Shown: in pieces, positions 37,436 through 45,957 of the stretch | How positions within the stretch are numbered: the first letter of the stretch is position 1 | Layout of the letters: each line of letters begins with the position of its first letter | NCBI RefSeq assembly: GCF_001679665.1 | Contig: NZ_CP013244.1 | Coordinates: 310,001-374,000 of the forward strand | Direction: 5' to 3' | From: Candidatus Viadribacter manganicus | GTDB taxonomy: Bacteria; Pseudomonadota; Alphaproteobacteria; Caulobacterales; Aquidulcibacteraceae | DNA length: 64,000 nt | Made by a program: the position numbers and the translations under genes | Notes under the pieces: model-generated | What the model saw: only the letters and a program-made list of their open reading frames with translations | The model's database searches: none | What the model was told of the DNA's origin: nothing

Positions 37436-38830
37436 TTACGAGGACGAGTATCCATACCACAGCACCAACAATACGAGCCGCGCGGCGAACGAGCTTCCCG
37501 TCAACGTTGACAGCAAGATCGCAACAAGAGCCGCGGCCGCACCCGTGGCGGAGGCGAGCGTTAGCGTTTCAAGCGATGGGTTCCGCACCAAAGCAGGCAA
37601 TGCCAACAACGTCGACCACATGGCGCCCGCCAGAATAAAGGCCGCGCGCCGCGCCATCGGCGCGAGGTCAGCCACCTTGGTCAACGAAACCAGTCCACGC
37701 GCCTCCGCGCGCCCTGCATGAGCGCTGAGCGCGAACAGCAGCACGAGTAGAGCCACCGGACTCGCGGCGTGCCTGAAGTCCGGTGCAATCGCAGCGACCG
37801 CCGCAGCGGCGCAAGCGAGCAACACGAATGCCCGCCCCGATCCGATCAATCGAAACTCGGCAACCAGCAAATTCAACGCGCTCACAACCGCGCGCCGCGC
37901 CGGCGGCGCATCCGCAATCGCCCGCGGCGGCGCTCCGGCATTCAGCAAAGCACCCAATCGCCCGGCGAGCACAGCTTTCTTCTTAGACTTATGGGGCGCG
38001 TAGATGAGCCCTGCGACCACGACGAGAACCACCGCAATCGCTACCCAGGCCAGACGAGCTTGGAGATATCCCGGCGACAAAAGCCCGGCCATCACATCAA
38101 GATCGATCGTACCCGTCGCGAGGAAGCCGCCGCCGATAGAAAAACTATCTGTGCCCGGAGGCGCCCCGTACTTCAACGGCGTGACGAAACCCGCGAAGTC
38201 CCACATGTTCGCGGCAAAGCTGGGCTCAGCCTTATCGGTGACTATCGGCGCCGCAATCGATCCGATCCAAACGCAGAAATAAGCAAAGTCTCCGAACCCT
38301 GAACGCAAAAGCGGGCGCGCATCGAACAATATCCGCAGAGCGGCAAGACCAACCAGCGCAGGCGCCGCGACCACCCACAAAGCAAAACTCAGTTCGGCGA
38401 TATTGAGCGCGTCACCCTGCAGCATGAATGTCGCGAGATAGACACCGGCAAGATTGAGCGCCGCTAAAATAGCCAGAAGAACCCCAGCATCCGCCGCGAA
38501 GCGACCGAGTGCGATTGAAATGCGCGATCCGGCCGTTACCTCTTCAACCTGCCACGGCTGACGCCGCGTCGTGTTCGATCGCAGATAGAGCCACGCAATC
38601 GGCAACACCAACGTCGACACGATGATACCCAGCGACACGCCAAGGAACGGCGAGGTCATCACCGGCAATGCATTGCCGACGGCGATCTTGATGCCGCCAC
38701 CATCCTCGAACGGCAGCATGTAGCGCGCACCAATCGGCGCCACGAGCAACATCAGCCACAGCGCACGGCTGCGTCCGTACCGCAGCAGCGAGGTGTTCAG
38801 CGACGAAAGAGAAATGGCTGCCGCGTTCAA
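37436..38830 (-). CDS. ABC transporter permease
   Basis: 464 residues with about eleven to twelve hydrophobic segments arranged as two halves separated by a basic cytoplasmic stretch (PHKSKKKAVLAGR, about residue 280). No nucleotide-binding motif is present. It starts at TTG 38830 overlapping the ATPase stop, so both form one exporter. The substrate is unknown. The divided arrangement resembles ABC-2-type permeases of small-molecule or lipid exporters, but I see no diagnostic motif. Confidence 0.8.
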   Translation of the reverse strand: MNAAAISLSSLNTSLLRYGRSRALWLMLLVAPIGARYMLPFEDGGGIKIAVGNALPVMTSPFLGVSLGIIVSTLVLPIAWLYLRSNTTRRQPWQVEEVTAGSRISIALGRFAADAGVLLAILAALNLAGVYLATFMLQGDALNIAELSFALWVVAAPALVGLAALRILFDARPLLRSGFGDFAYFCVWIGSIAAPIVTDKAEPSFAANMWDFAGFVTPLKYGAPPGTDSFSIGGGFLATGTIDLDVMAGLLSPGYLQARLAWVAIAVVLVVVAGLIYAPHKSKKKAVLAGRLGALLNAGAPPRAIADAPPARRAVVSALNLLVAEFRLIGSGRAFVLLACAAAAVAAIAPDFRHAASPVALLVLLFALSAHAGRAEARGLVSLTKVADLAPMARRAAFILAGAMWSTLLALPALVRNPSLETLTLASATGAAAALVAILLSTLTGSSFAARLVLLVLWYGYSSS

Positions 38831-39489
38831 CGCACGCCCTCCATCGCCCGCGACGACGCCGTAGCCGCCACGTTGCCGTTTTCCACACGCAGCGTGGCGC
38901 GGGCAAACGGGGCAAGTTCATCGGCAAGGTGCGTCGTCACAACGACGATCGCCGTTTTGGCCCGCTCAACGATGAGTGCGCTCAGGCGGCGCGCGGTCTC
39001 ACCATCCAGCTCCGCCGTTGGTTCATCGAGCGCCAACACCTGCGGATCGCCAAGCAACGCTTGTGCAAAGATGAGCCGGCGGCGCATCCCGCCAGAAAAG
39101 CTCGCGATCCGATTGTTGATATCAGCATGCAAGCCGATCGCATCCGTGATGGCGCCGAACTGCTTGTCGGCCGCAGAGAGGCTCAATCCTTTCAGTGACG
39201 CGATATGCATCGCAAACTCGCGTGCCGTCAGATCCTCCGGCAGATCAACGGCTTGGGGCGCATAGCCAAGCGTGGCGCGCAAACTTCCGGGGCCGCTTTT
39301 TCCGTTCCACAGTATCGCGCCCTTGTTTGGCCGCTCCGCTGTCGCGATTAAACGCAACAGCGTCGATTTTCCTGCCCCGCTCGGCCCCACCAGCAGCGTC
39401 AGCCCCGGCTCAAAGGTCAGTGAAATATCTTGAAGCACGCGTTTGCGGCCGTAGGCCTTGCCCACGCCCCTCAACTCAAGCGACGCCAT
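38827..39489 (-). CDS. ABC transporter ATP-binding protein
   Basis: 220-residue ATPase with Walker A GPSGAGKSTLL, Q-loop YAPQAVDLPEDL, signature FSGGMRRRL, Walker B VLALDEPTAELDGE and the switch His in VVTTHLADEL. SGGMRRR is typical of drug- or lipid-export ABC-2 systems. It is coupled to the permease (TTGA overlap). Confidence 0.93.
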   Translation of the reverse strand: MASLELRGVGKAYGRKRVLQDISLTFEPGLTLLVGPSGAGKSTLLRLIATAERPNKGAILWNGKSGPGSLRATLGYAPQAVDLPEDLTAREFAMHIASLKGLSLSAADKQFGAITDAIGLHADINNRIASFSGGMRRRLIFAQALLGDPQVLALDEPTAELDGETARRLSALIVERAKTAIVVVTTHLADELAPFARATLRVENGNVAATASSRAMEGVR

Positions 39490-39637
39490 CCTCGTCCTCC
39501 GGCCCTTCCGAGCGGGCCTTGGCGCTCAGATGCACGTCAAAGCCGCTCTGGATGCAATCCCTCATCCCATTCAGCACCGGTTCAGGCTTCCTCGTCATCG
39601 CGCGCACGCGCGCGAGGCGACTGATTTCGTGCAGCAA
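39476..39637 (-). CDS. Possible small protein upstream of the ABC ATPase
   Basis: An open frame of 53 codons from TTG 39637, or 40 codons from ATG 39598, ends 14 bases inside the ATPase gene. The translation (MTRKPEPVLNGMRDCIQSG, FDVHLSAKARSEG) has a composition like real proteins rather than a shadow frame, and the overlap with the next gene is typical here. No good ribosome binding site is visible and I recognise no family. Confidence 0.3.
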   Translation of the reverse strand: MLHEISRLARVRAMTRKPEPVLNGMRDCIQSGFDVHLSAKARSEGPEDEDGVA

Positions 39638-39746
39638 AACGCGTACTGAAGCCGCCGTTCAAACGCTGCTCAGGTCAGCGACGTCATGGTCTCACTCGTT
39701 CAGGCGTTGGCGAGGGCGCTGTCTCTTGAACCAGGGAGCTTACAAC
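39638..39746 (+). promoter_or_regulatory. Upstream region of the curli locus
   Basis: About 110 bases between the minus-strand ABC unit and the first curlin gene. AGGGAG at 39733-39738 is the curlin ribosome binding site. I could not identify a convincing sigma-70 or CtrA motif by eye. Confidence 0.35.
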
Positions 39747-40253
39747 ATGAAACGCTTTATGACCGCCGTCGCCGCTGCTGCTTTGTTCGCCACCATGGGC
39801 GTCGGCGCAGCTCACGCTCAAAACCGCAGCGTCGTGAACCAATCGGGTTACGCCAACGCCGCCGGCGCCGTGCAAGCCGGTGACCGCAACGGCACAGTGA
39901 TCAATCAACGCGGCGGCCGCCACTACGCGCGCGGCGTCCAAGAAGGCTACAACAACTTCATGCGCATGGACCAATACGGTACGCGCAACCACGTCACGAC
40001 GACGCAAGTCGGTCGCGATAACTTCTCAGCAACGGGCCAAGAAGGTCGCAACCTTCGCGCTGACACGATCCAAACGGGCCGCGGCAACGTCGCCGGCGTC
40101 GCACAGATCGGCAACGGCAGCCGCGCTGTGACCGACCAGGACGGCGTCAACAACACCTCAGGCATCATCCAGATCGGCAACGGTCAGGACGTCGAGGTCC
40201 GCCAACGCGGCGAAGGCAACATCTCGGTAGTGGTCCAAAGCGGCTACAACTGA
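39747..40253 (+). CDS. Curlin-repeat amyloid subunit, CsgA-like
   Basis: 168 residues from ATG 39747. A signal peptide (cleavage at AHA-Q, about residue 24) is followed by about seven imperfect curlin repeats of 20-23 residues with the Q-x-G-x-x-N-x-A/x-x-x-x-Q spacing (NQSGYANAAGAVQAGDRNG, QIGNGSRAVTDQDGVNN, QRGEGNISVVVQSGYN). Such repeats stack into extracellular amyloid. It is the longer and more regular of the two curlins, so the likely major subunit. A perfect stem-loop follows the gene, then csgH. Confidence 0.9.
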   Translation: MKRFMTAVAAAALFATMGVGAAHAQNRSVVNQSGYANAAGAVQAGDRNGTVINQRGGRHYARGVQEGYNNFMRMDQYGTRNHVTTTQVGRDNFSATGQEGRNLRADTIQTGRGNVAGVAQIGNGSRAVTDQDGVNNTSGIIQIGNGQDVEVRQRGEGNISVVVQSGYN

Positions 40254-40262
40254 CGGCGATCG

Positions 40263-40292
40263 TGCGGGAAGGCGCACTCGGCCCTTCCCGCA
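40263..40292 (+). repeat. Stem-loop between curlin and csgH
   Basis: TGCGGGAAGG (40263-40272) and CCTTCCCGCA (40283-40292) form a perfect 10-bp stem with a 10-base loop, nine bases after the curlin stop. There is no T tract, so it may stabilise the curlin mRNA 3' end or attenuate downstream expression. Confidence 0.65.
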
Positions 40293-40321
40293 TCTCCCGC
40301 TTCAGTTGATGGAGCAGAACA

Positions 40322-40801
40322 ATGTCTAAGAAATCTCTCTCGCTTATCGCGCTCGCAGCCCTGCTCTCGGCTTGCTCGGCTTCAGCGCAAAACGTCGCCT
40401 CGGCGGAGCAAATCTCCGAACCTGCGCTCCTGAGCGCGGCGCCGAGCGCTTCGTTCGCCGAACCTGCGTCGGACGCGCCAGCGCCCTACGCAGAAGCCGC
40501 TTATGAGGATGCGGCGATCACCTGCGACGTGCGCTCACGGCGCACCGCCAACGGTGTCGTCATTCAGGCGCGCGCTTTCGCGGACCGTGACGTCGACGGA
40601 GAATACGATCTTCGCATCGTGAAGACCGGCGGCGGAGGCTCTGCTGAAATCAGCCAAAGCGGCGCCCTTGTGCTCGAAGCGGGCATGGCGGCCACACTCG
40701 GCGAAAACGAAATCAGCATGGAGCGTGGTTCGCGCGTGCGCGCAGTTCTCACACTCCGCGACGAAACTGGCGAACTTTGCCAACGTACATTCAGGCTTTG
40801 A
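40322..40801 (+). CDS. csgH: Curli assembly chaperone CsgH
   Basis: 159 residues. The C-terminal 95 residues match CsgH, an alphaproteobacterial periplasmic inhibitor of premature curlin fibrillation: ITCDVRSRRTANGVVIQARA, then GEYDLRIVKTGGGGSAEISQ and a terminal CQRTFRL. Two cysteines (about 63 and 155) could pair. The N-terminal signal includes LLSAC, a possible lipobox, although ASA-Q offers ordinary signal cleavage. Residues about 25-60 are a low-complexity Ala/Pro/Glu linker. Location between two curlin genes supports the assignment. Confidence 0.85.
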   Translation: MSKKSLSLIALAALLSACSASAQNVASAEQISEPALLSAAPSASFAEPASDAPAPYAEAAYEDAAITCDVRSRRTANGVVIQARAFADRDVDGEYDLRIVKTGGGGSAEISQSGALVLEAGMAATLGENEISMERGSRVRAVLTLRDETGELCQRTFRL

Positions 40802-40810
40802 GATTACGTC

Positions 40811-41239
40811 ATGAAGAGACCATCGCTCACCATTCCGGCATTGGCGCTGTGCTTTGCAGCGCTGCTCGCGGGCGCCGCTAGCGCGCAGGGCATGGGCTCG
40901 CGCAACATCTACAATGCGGCCATCGTCAATCAAAGCGGGACAGGTCACGCCGCCGCTGTAGTGCAAGCTGGGCAAGGCAACAGCGCGGCTCTCGGCCAAG
41001 CTGGCGCCCGCAACGCCGGCGCCATTACGCAAAATGGCAACAACAACGCCGCCTGCCTCTATCAGCACGGCCGCGACCTCACCGGCTCGATCGACCAGTA
41101 CGGCGACGGCGCCACCACGGCCTATATTCAGACCCGTAGTGGCTTGCGCCCAGTGCCGATGGCCGTGTGCGTGGCTCAAGTGGCAGGCGCCAATCCGCGT
41201 GACATCGCCCTATCGCAACGGACTCGCCCAAGACGCTAG
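40811..41239 (+). CDS. Curlin-repeat protein, CsgB-like minor subunit
   Basis: 142 residues with a signal peptide (ASA-Q, about residue 26) and about four curlin repeats (NQSGTGHAAAVVQAGQGN, GQAGARNAGAITQNGNNN, DQYGDGATTAYIQT). Two cysteines interrupt the pattern, and the C-terminus is a basic non-repeat tail (SQRTRPRR). Fewer repeats and a charged tail are features of the membrane-anchored nucleator CsgB; this role is inferred. It follows csgH by nine bases. Confidence 0.85.
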   Translation: MKRPSLTIPALALCFAALLAGAASAQGMGSRNIYNAAIVNQSGTGHAAAVVQAGQGNSAALGQAGARNAGAITQNGNNNAACLYQHGRDLTGSIDQYGDGATTAYIQTRSGLRPVPMAVCVAQVAGANPRDIALSQRTRPRR

Positions 41240-41292
41240 TCTGGCCCGCGTCCTGCGACACCAAGCGCAACACCTTTCGGAGTTGCGCCATT

Positions 41293-41829
41293 ATGAAACG
41301 CGCCGCGCTATTTGCTTGCCTTTTGACCTTAACGACGCCCGCCTTCGCACAGGCGCCGTCAGCGACCGGCGGCCCGATCACCAACCAAGCCGAACGAGAC
41401 GCGATCGCCGCGCGCGTTCGGAGCGGCGCCTCGTGCGCCAATTGCGACCTCTTTCAGATCAGCCTCGCCTATCAATCGGTCGCTGGACGCAACTTCTCCG
41501 GCGCACGCATTCGCCAAGCCGACCTCTCACTCGCCACAGCAGATCGCGCCCGCTTCCATGGCGCTAACATGTCGCTGACGAACTTTTTCGGCGCGCGTCT
41601 TTCCGGCGCCGATCTCAGCGACACCAATCTCGAAGGCGCGACGCTGGTTGGCGCTTATCTAGGTGGCGCTCGCCTCACCGGCGCTGTCCTTGATGGCGCA
41701 AACCTTTCCGGCGCTGAATTGGCCGACGCTGTGGGCGTCACGCAAGCTCAGCTGAATACTGCGTGCGGCGATGCAACGACGACGCTTCCCGCCGGGATGA
41801 CTATCCCCGCCTGCGGTAACAACCAGTAA
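41293..41829 (+). CDS. Secreted pentapeptide-repeat protein
   Basis: 178 residues with a signal peptide (AFA-Q) and about 15-18 pentapeptide repeats (residues about 65-150, A(D/N)LxG type: GADLSDTNLEGATLVGA), which form a square beta-helix. A CANC pair precedes the repeats, and a C-terminal cap GVTQAQLNTACGD with a final Cys closes it. The next gene encodes a protein of the same design. They follow the curli genes closely, so an extracellular or periplasmic role with curli is possible, but no function is established. Confidence 0.85.
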   Translation: MKRAALFACLLTLTTPAFAQAPSATGGPITNQAERDAIAARVRSGASCANCDLFQISLAYQSVAGRNFSGARIRQADLSLATADRARFHGANMSLTNFFGARLSGADLSDTNLEGATLVGAYLGGARLTGAVLDGANLSGAELADAVGVTQAQLNTACGDATTTLPAGMTIPACGNNQ

Positions 41830-41889
41830 CAATTCTCGCTTACTGCATGTTCACTGGCGCGAACACTTGAGCGCGCCTACCCCGGCGCC

Positions 41890-42438
41890 GTGCTGACACA
41901 TTTCCGCCTCGCCGTGTTCGCGGCAACCGCCCTCGTGGCGGCTTCGGCGAGCCAGGCGTTTGCGTTCTGGCCGTTCGGCGGCGATGCGCGGCTCGATTTA
42001 TCGCCTGCGTACGCTGGCGTGTGTGAAGACTGCGATCTCTCCGGCCGCATTCTCACCGGCGCCCGCATGACTCACTCGAACTTCAGCCATAGCGATTTTT
42101 CCAATGCCGTGCTGACGCGCGCCGACGCATCGCACTCAGAATTCGGCGGCGCCGATTTCACCCAGGCCGATCTCTCACGCGTCCGTCTCATCGATGCGTC
42201 GTGCCCACACGCGCGTTTCGACCGCGCACGCTTGGCTCAGGTTGACGCGCGGGGTACGGATTTCACGCGCGCCAATTTCGCTGGCGCAGACGTCACGCGG
42301 ATGAACTTTGCTGGCGCTGATCTTTCGGGTGCGGATCTGCGCAATGCGCGCGGGCTCACACAAGCGCAGCTGGATCAAGCCTGCGGCGACCGGTGGACGA
42401 GAGTTCCTCGTGGGTTGAGCGTTCAATCCTGCAATTAA
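41890..42438 (+). CDS. Secreted pentapeptide-repeat protein, second copy
   Basis: 182 residues from GTG 41890 with a signal peptide (AFA-F, about residue 26). It shares the preceding protein's plan: CEDC pair, pentapeptide repeats (about 52-155), then GLTQAQLDQACGD and a terminal Cys. Repeats are clearly diverged in sequence (many Ser/His/Arg, SNFSHSDFSNAVLTRADAS), so this is an old tandem duplication. Its stop abuts the FNR-type box of the next gene. Confidence 0.85.
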   Translation: MLTHFRLAVFAATALVAASASQAFAFWPFGGDARLDLSPAYAGVCEDCDLSGRILTGARMTHSNFSHSDFSNAVLTRADASHSEFGGADFTQADLSRVRLIDASCPHARFDRARLAQVDARGTDFTRANFAGADVTRMNFAGADLSGADLRNARGLTQAQLDQACGDRWTRVPRGLSVQSCN

Positions 42439-42452
42439 TTGACCTCGATCAA
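42439..42452 (+). promoter_or_regulatory. FNR/FixK-type binding site
   Basis: TTGACCTCGATCAA fits the FNR/FixK/Anr palindrome TTGAY-N4-RTCAA in all ten specified positions. It lies immediately after the pentapeptide gene stop and 45-58 bases upstream of the U32-like gene, compatible with activation of that gene under low oxygen. Confidence 0.65.
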
Positions 42453-42496
42453 AATTCAATTCCAAAGGCCCGTCACCATCGCTGAAGCGAGGCGAC

Positions 42497-43225
42497 ATGC
42501 GGTATACAATCTCGGCGCGGGGAAAGCCTCTCGAGGTGCCTATTCTCGCTTTCCTCGCTCGCAACTATTCCACCGTACCTGTCGCCGAGATCGACAGTGT
42601 ATTCGGGTTCGTCGAGTTTACGACGCTTTATGGCGGCCGAATGTTTTCGCGGCCCGAACTCACGCCTTATGACGTGAACGAATTGTACTATGCCATGATC
42701 GGTCTTCGTCTGCCGCTGACCAATCACTACGTAAGCGACCAAGAATACGAAGACGCCAAGCCGTTCCTTGAAAAATACCATCGCGACGGCAATGCAGTGA
42801 TTGTCACCAACGACACGCTTGCCGTGAACATACGTCGTGATTTTCCGAAGTTTCGGATTGAAGCCAGCGTCATCAAGAACTTGAACAGCTACGGGCGCGC
42901 AACCTCCGCTTTGGAGCTGTACGACACCATCGTCCTGCCCATGGAGTTGAACGGCGATAGGGAGTTTCTGAGCGGCCTTCCCTCCAAGGATCGAGTGACC
43001 CTATTCGCCAACGCTGGGTGCGCGCTCACCTGCCCGTCGAAGATTTGCTACGTATCAATCTCTAAATACAACAAGTCCTGTAGCGGTGAATTTAAGTGCT
43101 CACAACCGCTCAAGCAGCGTGACATGCTCGGCATGATCGACTTCGATCTTGCCCAACTGCAGGAGCTGGGCTTTAACCGCTTCAAGCTTCTGCGAACGCG
43201 CCCAGGTGGCCAAACCGGCTATTAG
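42497..43225 (+). CDS. Cysteine-rich U32-peptidase-like protein (UbiU/UbiV-like fold)
   Basis: 242 residues, no signal peptide. The alternating beta/alpha pattern (GNAVIVTNDTLAVNIRRDFP, then FRIEASVIKNLNSY and YDTIVLPMELNGD) resembles the TIM-barrel of U32 proteins. The C-terminal part has five cysteines in NAGCALTCPSKICY and CSGEFKC, a plausible iron-sulfur site. UbiU and UbiV are U32 proteins with [4Fe-4S] clusters used for oxygen-independent ubiquinone hydroxylation; the FNR-type box ahead of this gene would fit, but the protein is shorter than both and the match is by pattern only. Codon use looks less GC-biased than in neighbouring genes, a hint of transfer. Confidence 0.6.
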   Translation: MRYTISARGKPLEVPILAFLARNYSTVPVAEIDSVFGFVEFTTLYGGRMFSRPELTPYDVNELYYAMIGLRLPLTNHYVSDQEYEDAKPFLEKYHRDGNAVIVTNDTLAVNIRRDFPKFRIEASVIKNLNSYGRATSALELYDTIVLPMELNGDREFLSGLPSKDRVTLFANAGCALTCPSKICYVSISKYNKSCSGEFKCSQPLKQRDMLGMIDFDLAQLQELGFNRFKLLRTRPGGQTGY

Positions 43226-43275
43226 CGCGTCGTCGCCCCGGCGAAGGGCAGTGCAGCTCTTTGCGTTTCGGCGCC

Positions 43276-43739
43276 TCACCGCAGCGACGCTCGCTCCTCT
43301 TCGGGCATCCTCTGAAATTGCGTCAGTTCAGGATCAAGCGCGACCCACGGCGACATTTGCGACACATACGCAGGAGGATCGTCGAGCGTCGGGGCCAGCA
43401 CCGCGCGAAAATCGGGGCGCGCGTCGTGTTCGGCCCACACCCACGTCCCGCAACCAGAACAACGCGGCGTCCGCACCTTATGACCGCCTTCGCCGTTACG
43501 CTCGAAAGTCCGCATCTTGCCAGAAAGGACCTGAAACGCGTCAGCCTTCACCGTGAACGCAGTCGTGAAAGGCGCGCCGCTTAGTTTTTGCACCCGTCAC
43601 AGTGGCAATGCCCACTCCAGATCGGCGCGGCGTCGCAGCGATAACGCACAGCCTCACAAAGACGCCCGCTCTCGAACGGCGCCGGCATCCGCGCGAGAAC
43701 CTTGAGGCCAGCACGTAGGCGTTGAAGGTCGATCGCCAT
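43276..43739 (-). pseudogene. Frameshifted GFA-family gene
   Basis: The first frame (ATG 43739, 11 bases after the aspS stop) encodes LCEAVRYRCDAAPIWSGHCH followed by CDGCKN and a stop. The continuation LSGAPFTTAFTV...CSGCGTWVWAEH lies in the -1 frame to 43276. Joining them at the run CAAAAAC (about 43592-43600) restores a typical GFA protein with CHCDGC and CSGC metal sites, so one base appears lost, most simply one A. The first CxC is also degraded (GRLC instead of GCLC). Alternatives are sequencing error in the A run or ribosomal slippage. Confidence 0.75.
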
Positions 43740-43750
43740 GCGCGCCTGCG

Positions 43751-45553
43751 TTAGCTCTTAGGCGCTTCCGCAAGCCGGATGTGCAGCTCTTTCAGCTGCT
43801 TTGGCGTCACTTCGCCCGGTGCGTTCATCATCAAGTCTTGAGCTTGCTGGTTGAACGGAAAGACGATGACTTCACGGATGTTATCGACGCCCGCGAGCAA
43901 CATGACAATCCGGTCCACACCCGGCGCCGAACCACCATGCGGCGGCGCGCCATAGCGGAACGCGTTCAGCATGCCGCCGAACTTCTCTTCGACCACTTCC
44001 TTGCCATACCCGGCGATCTCGAACGCCTTGATCATGATCTCCGGTTTGTGATTCCGGATCGCGCCAGAAGATAGCTCCACGCCGTTGCAGACGATGTCGT
44101 ATTGGAACGCGGTGATCTTCTCGATCGTGGCGCGATCGTTCACATCGAGCTTCAAGAAGGCTTCGTGATCGAAGTTCGGCATCGAGAACGGGTTGTGCGA
44201 GAAGTCGATCTTCTTCTCTTCCTCGCTCCACTCGTACATCGGGAAATCGACGATCCAGCAGAACTTGAACTGATCCTTGTCCGAGAGGTTCAGCTCATCC
44301 GCGACCTTGTTGCGGGCTTGGCCAGCGAATTTATAGAACACAGCAGGATCGCCCGCGACGAAGAACGCCGCGTCGCCCACCTTCAGCCCAAGCTGTTCAC
44401 GAATGGCATTTGCCTTTTCAGGTCCAATGTTCTTCGCGATCGGGCCAGCGCCGCCTTCTTCGCCTTCACGCCAGAAGATGTACCCAAGCCCCGGCTGGCC
44501 TTCGCCTTGCGCCCATGAATTCATCTTGTCGCAGAACGCGCGCGAGCCACCAGTCGGCGCGGGAACAGCCCAGACCGCGTTGCCCGCCTTCTCAAGCAAG
44601 CGCGCGAAGAGACCAAATCCGCCGCCGCGGAAGTGCTCGCTGACATCCTGCAGCACCAGCGGGTTGCGCAAGTCCGGTTTGTCGGAGCCGTACTTTGAGA
44701 TCGCCTCTGCATACGGAATGCGCGGGAACTCGTCGGCAGGGGTCACGCGCTTGCCGTTGCCGAATTCCTCGAACACGCCAGCCAACACGGGACCGATCGC
44801 GTTGAAGACGTCTTCCTGCGTGACAAAGCTCATCTCGAAATCGAGCTGGTAGAACTCGCCAGGTGAGCGGTCAGCGCGCGCGTCCTCGTCACGGAAGCAC
44901 GGCGCAATTTGGAAATACTTGTCGAAGCCGGCCACCATCAGCAGCTGCTTGAATTGCTGCGGCGCTTGCGGCAGCGCGTAGAACTTGCCGGGATGCAGAC
45001 GCGACGGCACCAGAAAGTCGCGCGCGCCTTCGGGGCTCGACGCCGTCAAGATCGGCGTTTGAAATTCCGTGAAGCCCTGATCGATCATGCGGCGGCGCAA
45101 GCTTGCGATCACCTGCGAACGCAGCAAGATCGACTTGTGCAGCTTGTCGCGGCGCAAATCGAGGAAGCGATACTTGAGACGGATCTCTTCTGGATAGTCA
45201 GGCGCGCCGAACACCGGCAGCGGCAGCTCTTCGGCCGAGCCCAAAACTTCAGCGTCCTCGACCCGCACCTCGATCTCGCCGGTCGGCAATTCAGGGTTCA
45301 CGGTGTCCTTGGCGCGCTCGATGACCTTGCCGTCGATCCGCACCACCGTTTCCGCGCGCAGACGTTCGAACAGCGGAAACGCCGCCGAGCCCGGATTAAT
45401 GACCAGCTGCGTGATGCCGTAATGGTCGCGCAAATCGACGAACAACAGCCCGCCCAGATCGCGCTTGCGGTGAACCCAGCCGCCCAGGCGCACATCCTTG
45501 CCGGCGTCAGCCGGACGGAGAGCGCCGCAAGTGTGGGAACGGTAAGCGTGCAT
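43751..45553 (-). CDS. aspS: Aspartate-tRNA ligase
   Basis: 600-residue class II synthetase of bacterial type with N-terminal OB-fold anticodon domain ([20 protein letters not shown]), motif 2 [19 protein letters not shown], the GAD insertion (about 290-420) and motif 3 [12 protein letters not shown]. Alphaproteobacterial enzymes of this type are often non-discriminating, charging tRNA-Asn as well; the sequence alone does not decide this. The damaged GFA gene is the only gene downstream. Confidence 0.96.
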   Translation of the reverse strand: MHAYRSHTCGALRPADAGKDVRLGGWVHRKRDLGGLLFVDLRDHYGITQLVINPGSAAFPLFERLRAETVVRIDGKVIERAKDTVNPELPTGEIEVRVEDAEVLGSAEELPLPVFGAPDYPEEIRLKYRFLDLRRDKLHKSILLRSQVIASLRRRMIDQGFTEFQTPILTASSPEGARDFLVPSRLHPGKFYALPQAPQQFKQLLMVAGFDKYFQIAPCFRDEDARADRSPGEFYQLDFEMSFVTQEDVFNAIGPVLAGVFEEFGNGKRVTPADEFPRIPYAEAISKYGSDKPDLRNPLVLQDVSEHFRGGGFGLFARLLEKAGNAVWAVPAPTGGSRAFCDKMNSWAQGEGQPGLGYIFWREGEEGGAGPIAKNIGPEKANAIREQLGLKVGDAAFFVAGDPAVFYKFAGQARNKVADELNLSDKDQFKFCWIVDFPMYEWSEEEKKIDFSHNPFSMPNFDHEAFLKLDVNDRATIEKITAFQYDIVCNGVELSSGAIRNHKPEIMIKAFEIAGYGKEVVEEKFGGMLNAFRYGAPPHGGSAPGVDRIVMLLAGVDNIREVIVFPFNQQAQDLMMNAPGEVTPKQLKELHIRLAEAPKS

Positions 45554-45705
45554 TGGAAACTCCGGGCCCCGAGTGAGGAAAAGCGGGCGCCATTTCGCGG
45601 CGGAAAGCGCATGTTGCGCTGCACCTTGTCAAGGCGCGCCAGCCCCCGGCAAATGAGCGCTGCACAGCTGCAACCCAGAAATCTCAAGCCACAACGGAGC
45701 CAGCC
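45554..45705. other. Divergent intergenic region aspS / small secreted protein
   Basis: 152 bases holding the two divergent promoters. ACGGAG about ten bases before 45706 is the ribosome binding site for the small gene. I see no tRNA, leader peptide or T-box-like structure. Confidence 0.3.
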
Positions 45706-45957
45706 ATGACCTCAAACCGCAAAGTCCTCATCGCAGCGGCCGCCGCCCTGGCTCTCGGCGCCGGCGCGTACGCCTTTGGCGCGAACGCCCAAACGGCGCC
45801 AGGCGAACGGATCGTCGGTTATTCGGTCTATGCGCATTCGCAATACGTGCTGCTCCAACGTGAAGATGGTAGCCTACGTACCTGCTCGCGCGGCCGCGAT
45901 TCAGTACTGCGCCGTACGCAATGGGAGTGCGAAAGCCAAGGCACGCTGCCACGCTAG
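45706..45957 (+). CDS. Small secreted two-cysteine protein
   Basis: 83 residues with a Sec signal (cleavage at ANA-Q, about residue 29) and a mature part of about 54 residues with two cysteines (TCSRG and WECES) likely to form a disulfide. GERIVGYSVYAHSQYVLLQ suggests a small beta structure. I do not recognise a family. The stop is directly followed by the ATG of the YedK gene, so they are probably co-transcribed. Confidence 0.7.
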   Translation: MTSNRKVLIAAAAALALGAGAYAFGANAQTAPGERIVGYSVYAHSQYVLLQREDGSLRTCSRGRDSVLRRTQWECESQGTLPR

